A DNA stretch of 64,000 bases from Ramazzottius varieornatus. Its lineage: Eukaryota > Tardigrada > Eutardigrada > Parachela > Ramazzottiidae. A model generated the notes under the pieces. It made no database searches, had not been told where the DNA came from, and worked only from the letters and a program-made list of their open reading frames with translations. Where the stretch lies: assembly GCA_001949185.1 (NCBI GenBank), contig BDGG01000006.1, forward strand, positions 2,126,463 to 2,190,462. Direction: 5' to 3'. A program made the position numbers and the translations under genes. The first letter of the stretch is position 1; every line of letters starts with the position of its first letter. Positions 1 through 9,762 of this stretch are shown here, in pieces.

Positions 1-3
1 TTT

Positions 4-25
4 TGGGGGAGGGGGGGGGGGGGGG
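4..25. repeat. Poly-G run at the window edge
   Basis: A nearly pure guanine run with a single A occupies the first 25 bases. It is low-complexity sequence at the window boundary and carries no coding signal. It may be a real homopolymer or a base-calling artefact at a contig end. Confidence 0.6.
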
Positions 26-471
26 TCCGCAGTTAAATTCAAGAGATCGCTTTCCCCACTGGCGCATGGTCTCAGCCATTACCCATGAACTCGTGCGCCA
101 CTTTAGATAATGGCACAAATAAATTTAATACTGTACTATTGTTTGGATATTTCCGAAATTGCCCCCAGCAATTTCAGGATTTTCAGCGAAAAATATTGCA
201 GATCTGCAATTTCCCGACTTTTCGAAAAAGTTAATTGCGGATCTGCAGCTTCGAACAGTATCCCAGGAGAATTGTGGACCTGCAAAATATTGCGATACCG
301 TTCGGCAAACCTCAATACGCCCTTGACTTCCGGTTCGTCTGCAAAGACGATCAATCAAGAAACCGAATCAACCAAAACAACTGCAGATCTCGGAAAAGTT
401 CTGCCTTGTTACAATTAAGTCTCAAGTCAGAGCGAGGTCCACAATCAACGCACTAAGGAGAAGACACTTAC

Positions 472-1070
472 GTTTGCTGGCGTGATATTGTTGCCGTAAA
501 TCCTCCAAATCCATCTCGCCGTACTTAGATTCGGGTTGAGTCTTCGGTGTGCTTGATTGACTGTGCTGGTTTGATTGTCTTGACGGGTAGTTGGTCCGTT
601 CTTGCCTTGGCTGAGCTTGCTCAGGTCGTTCTCGTTGAACTTCTTGACTCTGCTTCGCAGACTGATCTCTTGCATCTTTCGTTACACCATTGATAGGCTT
701 GTTACGAATAGCAGGCTTGATAGGAGCGGGCCCAGACGTCACGGGAGCAGGTGCAGGCTTCCTCACTTCCGGTGATATCGTCGAGGTGGACTTTCTAGAG
801 GCTAACGCTGCTTCTCGAAGAGCTTTCAGTTCCGCATCGTCTTCGTCGCTATCGTAAGCTAAAGCCTTCGGGGCAGGAGATACTTTATTCTACGATGGAA
901 ACCAATACGCATACTCAATCGAGACAAATATCATAGACTCCAAACAGAAAATAAAGAACAAAAGATCCTACCAAAGATGACTTTGGAGTTTTTCGTTGGT
1001 TCTGCGAAGGGATTTCCGTCAAGTTCTGTACACGACGAGAAGAAAATCTTGTTGGCCTGTTGGCGATCAT
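472..1070 (-). CDS. Partial unidentified gene, acidic and Gln/Pro-rich
   Basis: Two minus-strand exons join in phase: one ending at 972 (donor GTAGGA after a TTG codon) and one at 472-889 (acceptor ending GTAG). The second exon ends at a GTAAGT donor, so the gene continues towards or beyond the left edge. The protein has an acidic stretch (YDSDEDDAEL) followed by a helical KALREAAL segment, then a long disordered Pro/Gln/Ser-rich region, then EMDLEDLRQQYHASK. I placed the start at the first ATG, at 1070. The frame is open further upstream (a GTG-led stretch to 1142), so an earlier exon may exist. I do not recognise the family. The composition suggests a nuclear or RNA-associated disordered protein, but this is only inference. 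Confidence 0.45.
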
Positions 1071-1142
1071 CTTCAATAAGTAAGGAGAACGGAGAATATC
1101 TGCTGGTGCGAATGGGGAGATGAATTCCAGGAAGTTCACCAC

Positions 1143-1931
1143 AGTTTCAAGCCTTGATTAATTGATAAGACCTGGAAAATCAAACACGATAAGTCGCTTT
1201 TTACATCCCAAAACACTTTGATCTATCCACCCAGCAACACGAGCGGGATACTCTGAGGATTTCATCATGACTTTCCTCCGTCCGGAATACCAATAGCTGG
1301 AGCAAGTAAGAAATCAGAGCTGCAAAAGGAGAATATGTTTTCACAGCTTGATTCGACACCCACCTTTTGCTCCCACGATAAATCCGTAGTGGCTTGGTCT
1401 ACCGTCCCGAGACTGGGTTCACGAAGTAGGCTACATGATCCTTGCAGCTCAGGAATCAAGATGCGTTGGGCAAAGATGACGGGAAGATGTTACGATTTGC
1501 AAGCAGACAGAATCACAGAAGTCTTCAGCAGATGCCAAAAATGGCAACAAACTGATCTTGGGGTTTTGTTAGTTGATTGGGTAAGATTGATTGGAAGGTA
1601 AGTACAACGTGGCGCTTATGTAACGAGCCGCGAATTCGGGTTGTGGACACTGGACACCGAGCCGGTAGGCCCTTATCGATCCACCTGAAACAGAACGCAT
1701 GACGTCATGAAAATAATGCATTACATGTACAGCTTACGAGAATGCTCCTATGGTTTTCATACCTAGCCGCTTTAGGAATCCCGCCGAGTGAACCGCATTT
1801 GAACTTTGAGAACGATGGAGTCTGCGACTCTCAGTTCTCCGCGCAAAGCATAAACAGGAGCGTTCAGATTTCTGTGCTTAACTTCTGGGAGTGTGCTTGG
1901 TTGGCTCCTTTGATCTTCCGGACTGAGTGAA
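1143..1931. other. Intergenic stretch with no supported gene
   Basis: Short open frames exist on both strands but show no splice-supported structure or recognisable motif. It lies between the minus-strand gene on the left and the plus-strand gene starting at 1932, so it probably holds both promoters. No clear TATA box is vis­ible. Confidence 0.4.
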
Positions 1932-3387
1932 ATGGAGCTCTCGTCGTTACTGCTGAAAGCAAGACAAAGTAAGTGGAGCAACCGGACTTTGGCTTACGGC
2001 CATGATTGATTATTGATCAACAGCTGTCAAGTGTCCACCATTGTACCATCAACGGTCTATTATGCGCTTAAAGCTTCTACAGCTGCGATTACGTTTCGCT
2101 TTTCAGATCAGAAGAAAGCAGTCTACCCATGGCTGAGAACGGTCTACGGAAATCCAGAAAAGATGCTGAGTCAGCTGAACGCTCGACGAGACCAGCTTCT
2201 GGACGATATCCCATCTACTCCCTTCGACATTCCCGACGATATGATAGTGGAATGGCTGACACTAATGGCAGAACGGGACGTGGTTGTGCACGAAATATTT
2301 ATAAAAGTACTCGCATACCGTATAAGCTGAGTTTCGATACGGCATAATTTTCTAATTTATGGTAATTAATTTTCAGAGACGGAAGGAAGCTTTCGATGAA
2401 GCAACCCGAGCTCTTCATCAAGCCTTGCTCGACCATCGCCGTCTTCAGCCCAATCGTCCTGTAGACCATGCTTTCCCCGCCATCAATGCCGCACTGAACG
2501 AAGTACAAGACTATCTTCTGAACTATGGCTCCTTCGAGACAACGAAACCAGCAAAAGGTACTTCAATTGTCAAGAAAGAGTTTTTCAGCGTTGAGGTCCA
2601 GACTGAGAATATTCCCGACGAACCTGCCCCAATCCAAAAGCTGATTCTGGACCTGGGAACTCAAACAGACCTCGACAGTCAGCCTGCGGAAATAATCAAG
2701 CAGTACTCTGACTGGCACTGTCAAATGGAATTAATAAAGCTGCGCACTGAGGCGGAAGTTCAGACAGATAACAACTTCGACGATCTGATTGCCGAAGAAC
2801 GGTCTTTTCTTTCACATTCCCCCGTTTTCGAGGCGAAGTGGAAACCCGAAGCGTCCAGTACTCCACTAGGCAAAAAGCCGCAATCATTCTCGAGAGTTAC
2901 AGTGTTGACACAAAAACAACCCGACGCTATTTTGGGAGGTTCTGAAAGAGGGGAAGCGCTGATAGCGGAAACAGATGCTCTCACTGGAAATGTCGAAATA
3001 CTCGCTACGACATATGAAAAGCTGGTCCAGGTACAAATAGATACTTCAGTGAACAATAAACTCAACAGATCGGTCACCTGTCCAGAAGCTCTTGCTGATT
3101 TAGAACTGGAAGTGCCCGAGAGACCTAGCAGCGTATCCACGAACTGCCTGTCGATGATAAGTACCTGCAGCACCACGTCGACCTTCGGGTTGTACCAGCG
3201 AAGTCTCTCCGGTCAGATGTCCCTAGCTCCCAACTTCCTACCGAATGTGGACAGACTGACCATGAAAATGCGGCTGAAGCTGAACAACCCTCTGATTTCG
3301 GTTCCGCGAGCTCTACCGGAAACTGTGAATGGATCGTTGGAAAAGAGTAAGAGCTTTAACCGGAGCCACAATGACAGTATCGATTAA
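1932..3387 (+). CDS. Unidentified 415-aa protein with repeated Q-T-D/E motifs
   Basis: Three exons fit exactly: 1932-1968, 2107-2306 and 2377-3387 (1248 nt, 415 aa). Donors are GTAAGT and GTACTC; acceptors are TTTCAG and TTTTCAG. The N-terminal third is charged and predicted helical (roughly residues 20-130). The remainder looks disordered and Ser/Thr-rich. Around residues 145-215 three short motifs recur: VEVQTE, LGTQTD and AEVQTD, with a looser VQIDT later. These resemble the TQT-type ligand of dynein light chain LC8/DYNLL, in which an extended strand carrying [TIV]Q[TV][DE] binds the LC8 dimer groove. Multiple spaced copies are typical of LC8 hub partners. I recognise no catalytic domain or named family. 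The downstream gene at 4470 and exons near 19.6-20.2 kb carry the same short motif. Coding status is strong; function is inferred from motifs only. Confidence 0.75.
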
Positions 3388-3579
3388 CTTAGACATTCGA
3401 TTATTTTTCTGATAGTCAGTACTCAAACTCAAGGAATGCTGTTCGTTTCGTATTTCAGTATTTAAATTTCCATGAATTTTTGTGCAACGTTGTATGCTAG
3501 TTTATTGTTTTACTCTGAACTGCGGCTTTAAATTTGTTGTTCTATCCATCGCACATATGAGAAAATCACTCTGATCAGA

Positions 3580-4195
3580 AACCTCGAAAACAGTATCACT
3601 AGCTTCTGGCACCGGTCGTTCTGTTTCCGAGGAGCCAGAAGTCCTTCAGCCTGGGTCTTCACGATGGTCAACCGGTGGTTTTTTAAGTTTTGCTAGGGCT
3701 GCGGCGGTTTTGCTGGAGCGTCGCCATTGTTTTGACAAGCAGAACGAATACACTTATGAGGTTGATGGAAAGCGTAAGTTGTGAAAGACGAGCCGCAAGT
3801 GTTGGAACAACAGCGCGAAAAAAAGCGGACGAGCGAACAATTAAACATTGCTGACAGGTACCACTACAAAGTGTCTTTACCGCTGTGCATTAATGAAGGA
3901 TGCCAAAAGCGACCTGTTTAGCAGGAACTTTACGCGGTTCAACACACTCAACAGTAGCTGCTGTCTTTTCAACGTCTTGAAAAATCTTCGTTGAGTAAAC
4001 TACACTGGCAGTGCTTCAAGCGCGTGTTTTTCAAGTGGTCGTACGCGAGCCAGCAGGACGTGAATCTTAACGCACTCGTATGCCGGCAGCGTACCAAGCG
4101 GAGGGTCGATAATTTACTGAAAGTTGGCAGAATTGACAGAAAATAGACGCAGCTGCTGACGATCATACGCCAGTGTCAGTTGAAAAGGACTATTA
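3580..4195 (+). pseudogene. Unresolved coding-like segment, possibly decayed
   Basis: Three open stretches read like protein but do not join cleanly. One runs from about 3580 to a GTAAGT donor near 3768 and ends in EVDGK. A second, in another frame, runs from about 3783 to a TAG near 3920. Its frame continues through a second TAG to a Lys/Arg-rich segment (CFKRVFFKWSYASQQD) ending near 4143. The two in-frame TAG codons and the frame change suggest a broken gene or an unresolved exon set. No family is recognised and chance open frames are possible. Confidence 0.25.
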
Positions 4196-4469
4196 CATCA
4201 CAGTGGTGTTTAACCACCACTTGTTGCACGGTGCAAGTAAACTCCAACGAACGCCTACTGGTCACTATTTTATGGTTTTGCGGAGAACTTGACACCGGTA
4301 TGTTATGCCGTCATAATCATCGCAACTTCCTTGCCGGCAGTCGCCCACACGTGCCGTAACTGAACTGTGAAATTAATCTTAGTTGGTCGCTTCTCTTCCG
4401 TTGTTGCGCCAGCTGTACCGCACTTCTCAGATTTGGATTTTCTGGGCCAGTTTTTGATTCCAACCGACG

Positions 4470-5109
4470 ATGCGTTTACGGGATGAAGTGCCCGAGGAGG
4501 AACCTCCAGTCATTCCTTTCAGGATTCCAAGACCAAAGCTACTGCCATCGTTGATTATTCTCCGAAATTTTATCCTGGAAGGGAGGACCATATGGACAGC
4601 ATCGTGGTGGCTGGAAGAGTACTTGCCGCTGTGGTATTCTCAAGTCGTTACGGGCGAGGTGGAGTCGGTGGGAGACAATGAACCACGCATGACCGAATGG
4701 CTAGATCAGGATCTAGACGTTAGTCAAGCGGCGCCACCAGTCTCCATACCACCACCGGATTATCCTCATCACGCAATACAGACGGATGTTGCTGCTGATC
4801 AAGATGTGGATAGGTAACGGTAGAGCAATGAGCTGCACAATGGATTACGTGCGTCTGTTTACATAAAGGATCCGCATCACCTGTCTACAGAGTGAGAAAC
4901 CTGCTGTTCGTAAGCTGGACTTTGCACGGTACTTGACGTCAAGTGGTCCTTATCACGCGTGGCATGCGAAGAACCTGATGCCAAAGTCGGTGAAATCTGG
5001 TTCGCCGTTGAATACTACTTTAGATCTGAAGTTTCTGAACATTAAACAATTTCAAAATTCTCCTATAGACAGTCGGTACTTTTCTCTGACGGACTACTCA
5101 AATTTCTGA
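4470..5109 (+). CDS. Unidentified 186-aa protein with one Q-T-D motif
   Basis: Two exons, 4470-4813 and 4893-5109, join in phase across a 79-nt intron (donor GTAACG; acceptor ending ACAGAG, chosen because it alone keeps the long downstream frame). This gives 186 aa ending in TGA. Residues near 20-60 are hydrophobic and Trp-rich (RTIWTASWWLEEYLPLWY). A proline-rich stretch precedes HAIQTDV, which matches the [TIV]Q[TV][DE] core seen in the upstream gene. The C-terminal 70 residues have no recognisable fold. The ATG at 4470 follows an in-frame stop; a 5' untranslated exon with an acceptor near 4430 is possible. Adjacency and the shared motif suggest it may act with, or be related to, the gene at 1932. 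Confidence 0.6.
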
Positions 5110-6770
5110 CTGTTTTACATGCACGAAAGTAACAATTTATTGTTGCCTTAAGTATGAGCTTTTATCTGCCGTCGTACCTATATAGCTAGGTTCTTGCTAA
5201 CTATAAGTCACAATGTATCGGGCCAGCTCAACACATAAAGTACCGATAGATGTAAAATGGGTCTCTGAATCTTATTCAATGATACCGTACTCAACTAAGT
5301 CCGTGAACGGCAACAGCGGTATACCGAAATTCGGGTAAGCGTTATTTTCATAATATCAGGTATGTAACTATGACTTTGCGCTTTTTCCGAGGGAAGTTTT
5401 GAAAATTCATACCACTTGCTTTTGACGGAATTTCTCGCTTCGTCTTTTCGTAAACCATAGTAGATATAGTAGCCTTTTTCAAAAAGTTTTGGAAACCCTG
5501 ATTCGTTCGTTTGTGGGGTATTGTGCGAGAATGCTCTGTGATCGCGAATTCTCAAAAATTACCTCCATCTGGAACTCTATTTCTTGTAGTCCCACCAAGA
5601 CAGCTAAAAATTCAGACACTACGGTAAACATAACTTCAACGACGACGCTGTTGAATGATCGTTTCAGTATAGGCAGTGCCTATTCAGTTAATAGTCCCAT
5701 AGGTTGATTGCTCGAACGGTTAGAATGGCATCAGCTTTGTCGAACTTTCTCACAAGGCTTTGCCGCAACGAGGAAACACGAGATTTCGATTGGTTTAGAA
5801 ACACTGGGGCTTCGTTCGAACGCGTGCGTGTCGCCTCCCCTTTCCTGTACCGCGGAGCGCGGGGAGTCCACAGCTCGTAATAGGGTGCGACAAGCACACA
5901 CATACTTGACATGCTCCCACTCAGTTGTGCGCATCCACCAGTGGGTTGGCGTTTTTCTACCTGTACTCTAATCAGCGATCGGACCGTTGTTCGACTGTTT
6001 TTATATTATCCCGCTATACAGCTGTTGGATTATTAACTGAATAGGCACTGGTATAGGCAAGAACAGTCTACTCCATAAGTTAGCCAGGTGGGAGAAAACG
6101 CTTCGAAAAACTGACATCGGACGAAACAAAACTACGTGCTCTGAAAGCCAGACGAAAGCAAAACTTTTCAAACTTAGAAAGTGGGTAGTATATACATTGG
6201 TGTACTCCCCAAGAGCGTTGGCTCTCGGTTTCGTTCGGCAGTCATAGAGAGAAAAATGTCGAACCTCACACCTCACCAAAGTGGCGCACGTCGACAACCA
6301 TAACTTTCCACCCTGTTTTGCACGAAATTTCTTTTTTCAACTCCTCAAAGCATATCTTTTGAGGTTTCTTTATTGCAGTTGACAGACCATCTTCAGTACT
6401 AAAAAACTGTCTTATCATTCTCGAATTTAAAGTGCCTGTTTCGCGCGAAAAGGTTTTCGAAATGCTTCTGATCAGTACCGAGTCTCGCTCCTTCCAATAT
6501 TGTTCTTGTTTCCTGTTCTCATTGCACTGACCGGACTTTGCTTTTTAAAAATCGGCAAGATTCTGCTACACAGACAGGACATGAGCTGAGTTTTGGAAAT
6601 TTGTACATGCGCTCGGAAAATATGTTTGAAAGCCTTCTACTGAAAACCGCAAAGTCATACTTACAGACATGATATTAACAGAACCGTTTTCTTTCGCACA
6701 AGGCATCACATGATTGAATTTAGAAAGGTTGTCGCGGGGGATTACATGGACGCAGATCGATAACATCTCG
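5110..6770. other. Intergenic, no supported gene
   Basis: I see only short open frames on both strands without splice-consistent structure. A copy of the AGTGGCGCACG repeat end occurs near 6281. Nothing else is recognised. Confidence 0.4.
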
Positions 6771-6973
6771 GTACACGCACGACGAGAAAGTTTGGAGCAC
6801 TAAAAAGTTTGGAACAGGCGATTCTGAAACAGCGGGACGGAATTCTGTACGTACGTGTGCCATTCTCACTAATGCACTTTCTGACTATTTTCGACGGTTG
6901 TGCTGTCAGTTTGCCGTCTTTTCCGCCTGTTCCAAACTTTTTACTGCTCCAAACTTTCTCGTCGTACGTGTAC
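6771..6973. mobile_element. MITE-like element, about 50-bp terminal inverted repeats
   Basis: The ends 6771-6820 and 6924-6973 are near-perfect inverted copies starting GTACACGCACGACGAG and containing the AAAGTTTGGA block. About 100 bp of non-coding sequence separates them. The same terminus (GTACACG.AC...) bounds an element at 53733-53919, and a solo arm occurs at 28885-28933, so this is a small non-autonomous DNA transposon family. No transposase is encoded. Confidence 0.75.
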
Positions 6974-7439
6974 TGATAGTGCAGTGTTCCCAGACGGTTC
7001 GTAGCACCTCCACGAGCGGACTTCGTCGAGGTTGCTTCGGTTGCTTATGACGGGTCCTCAAACTGCGGGGAATATTTCGAACCGCAGGACATCATTGATT
7101 ATAAATATTATGTTTATTAACCTTTACAGTGACCCAAAGGCATTCTTAAGTATTGATAACTTCATTCATCAACGAGAGAGCTTCCCATGAAGACCGCACC
7201 TCTGGAACTACTCGACTTTATTAGCTTTTGTTATTCGAAAACCACGCGCTATAATGTGCGTCAACGGAAAAAGCATTAGACTGATATATCAAGTCAATGC
7301 TTTTGATATCAAAAACTGTTCTTCCGGTTTTTGAGGTTGTTTTCCGCAGACTAGCTATTAGACGGGGGTTCTCATATGCTGAAGACAGCTACATCTTCGG
7401 CAATTAAATCTTTTCCTCGAATGCGTAGTACGCAGAATC
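6974..7439. other. Non-coding region upstream of the first GPCR
   Basis: No gene is visible. This segment presumably contains the promoter and 5' untranslated region of the receptor beginning at 7440. Confidence 0.4.
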
Positions 7440-9095
7440 ATGAATGCGTCGGCAGAGTTCGTAAATCTGAGCGCCCATTCACAGCCGCGGAGCCCCCTGT
7501 CAGAATTTAGCGCGTGGTATACATTATCTTCTGGCATAGCCACCTTAATCCTCAACTTCCTCATCGTCGCTGCTTTTATCAGAAAGGCGGAACTACGTAC
7601 ACCATTCATGATCTACGTTTTCCAGCTCTCAGTATTCGAGATAGTCCTGGCCTGTACCGTTGTTCCAGGGAACTTCTCCCGAATGTACTATGGCTACTGG
7701 TTCTTTGGCGACACTGGTTCTTTGGCTTGCACTGCATTCTTGTACCTCAACGGGATCGTGGTATCGGGCGTGCGCTATGCTCATGTTCTAATCACTGTTA
7801 ATCGATTCTGGGCGGTCAGCTTCCCGGTTACTTACCGTAACCATCATTCTAACAAAGTCGCCTGCATTATCATAGCGATAAAATGGCTCTACGTCCACGC
7901 CATTTTTTTGCCAAGCCTCATTCCAGGTCGTATGTTTCCCAAAACCGGAGATCGCCAGTGCGTACTGAATACAAGCTTTCAACCCGGACCAGCGGTCCTT
8001 TTCATTGTTATGGGGTTCGACTTCCCCGAGTTTATCATCTTGGCGTTCTACCCTATAATCCAGTATAAGGTTTGGAAAAGACAGAAGGCCTCGACCACCA
8101 GGCGAAACCAAATAAGCCTGATGTCCAGTTCGAGGCCTGTTGTACCGAGTATGTGTATTGTATCGAGTAACTTTACGAGGGGATTATGCCTGTCCCCACC
8201 TCCCGACGGTCAAACCGTCCCGCCAGAACGCTAGAGGAGAGTTTCTTCTATAATATGGGCCAGGGAGCTGAATCCCGCGATGATCATGGAATAAACTACA
8301 GGGCTAGGAAGTGACGGACCTCAAATACTGCAGTGACGTAAGATCTTTGATTGGAAGTTTGATTGAACAGATTGCAACTCAGTCGATCAGCTGTTCCGTC
8401 AGATTAGGTCTGGATGGTGTGCTATCGAGCATCATCGACCAGTTGTGGCACACTGTTCGGTCGTCCTGTTGCTCAGCTGAGCGGCTTGTCTGTAATGTCT
8501 TCAATCAACACTCCCAATCAAAGAGCTCAACGTCACTGCAGCATACTGGAGCGGTCAATGGACGTTCGTTTCCGAGTCCCATAGTTCATTCCAGGATCAT
8601 CGCGGGATTTAGCTCCCTGGCTCGTATCATAGAACAGACTCTCCTCTATCATTCTGGCGGGACGGTTTGACCGTCGGGAGGTGGGGACAGGCATAATCCC
8701 CTCGTAATCAAAATTTTCAACTCTTTTGACAGTTAGAGTATGGTGCAGTACATCTGCTGATCGTTTTAGCTGCCTCCGGTGGACCCCCCATTTCTATGCC
8801 GCACAGCGTGCCTGACGAAAACGAAAAGGAGACCGGAACAAGTCGGGACCCTCGCCGTAGCAGATCCACTCCATACAACGGAACACTGACGGCGTTGACT
8901 GTGGCTGCCCTGTTGTTTTTCACCCCGAACAACGTCTTTTACTTCCTAGTTAACTACAGAAACTACTGGAACGCCCACTTTTTCGCCGTTCAAAATGCCC
9001 TTCTTTACACACTCTCATGGATCAATCCAATCATATTTTATTTTTCTTTGAAAAAATTGCGAGTAGCTGTCAATAATTTGTTTACACGCCGGTAA
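7440..9095 (+). CDS. Class A (rhodopsin-like) G-protein-coupled receptor, orphan
   Basis: Exons 7440-8148 and 8770-9095 join in phase 1 to give 344 aa. The protein is an integral membrane receptor with seven hydrophobic segments. TM1 follows an Asn-containing N-terminus (NASAEF). TM2 and TM3 follow, with a loop Cys at SLACTAF. After TM3 the usual DRY is replaced by NRF (VNRFWAVSFP). TM4 and TM5 end exon 1; a short Ser/Arg/Pro-rich third loop spans the splice site. TM6 is LTALTVAALLFF and TM7 carries NPIIFYF, an NPxxY variant. The last helix is short and basic. The family is clear but the ligand is not; lineage-expanded orphan receptors of small invertebrates often look like this. The 621-nt intron contains an inverted-repeat element. 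A TM7 relic lies 540 bp downstream, indicating tandem duplication. Confidence 0.88.
8173..8707. mobile_element. Inverted-repeat element inside the GPCR intron
   Basis: Segments of about 120 bp at 8173-8292 and 8588-8707 are inverted copies. Both begin TTACGAGGGGATTATGCC and include a GTCCCCACCTCCCGACGG block. The roughly 300-bp core has no convincing coding frame. A second element with the same termini lies at 20584-21239, so this is a dispersed foldback/MITE-type family. It sits wholly within the intron of the receptor at 7440-9095. Confidence 0.85.
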
Positions 9096-9633
9096 CTTCA
9101 CAGAATTTTAGCTTCGATTTTGTAGAGGACTTACCAACTGCTGACCGGTGCACATATCACAGCACGGTTCGATCGAATTAAACCTCCAGAGAACTACAAG
9201 CCAAAAAGCTAGTTAGTGTTCCCATCCAGGAACACTAGCTAGCTACGGGCGACTTCGCCGAACAGTTAACAATATGAAGACCTCTGTCTGGTGCGTTAAG
9301 GCGGGATTAGCCGAAGAATTAGTACATTTCGGGAGGAAATTTCCTACGCTTTATGGACTTACAATTTTCATATGACACTAGTGCAGCGATACAAAGAGAT
9401 GATCAAACGGAACAATGCAGGCTGTCGCGTTGGTCACAATGGTTTTATCGCCCTGCTGTATCGCCGTAAACAGGAATTTGTTGTGCCAAGGTTTCATCCT
9501 GACCGATTGGTCCTACGAGGAGCCACCAAACACCAAATATCCATATTTAGATAACTAAGCGTGGCTGCACATTCTATCCTATTGCTGGAAAGATGCAATA
9601 CACTCGAATTCGTAGGACCACGTCAAAAACGTC

Positions 9634-9762
9634 ATGGCTCATTACTGGGCGGTGATATTGAACTGGAGATTTTTTCTTCATGTAGTTAACTTCTCGATCT
9701 ACCCTATTGCCATATGGAAAAATGCCTCCCGAGAACCCTTCCAAAGGCTAGTCTTGCCATAA
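9634..9762 (+). pseudogene. TM7 and C-terminal relic of a second GPCR copy
   Basis: A 42-codon open stretch reads AHYWAVILNW, then FSIYPIAIWKN, then a stop. It lines up with the last part of the neighbouring receptor (AHFFAVQNAL, then SWINPIIFYFS), keeping the AH-aromatic-AV start and the Pro-Ile-aromatic end of TM7. No TM1-TM6 is found upstream. I read it as the surviving 3' piece of a tandem duplicate, though it could be a real last exon whose partners I missed. Confidence 0.45.

Noticed and set aside
1071-1142. Extension of the first minus-strand gene beyond its ATG
   Set aside because: The frame opens with GTG and is preceded by an in-frame stop and no convincing acceptor, so I did not include it in the CDS.
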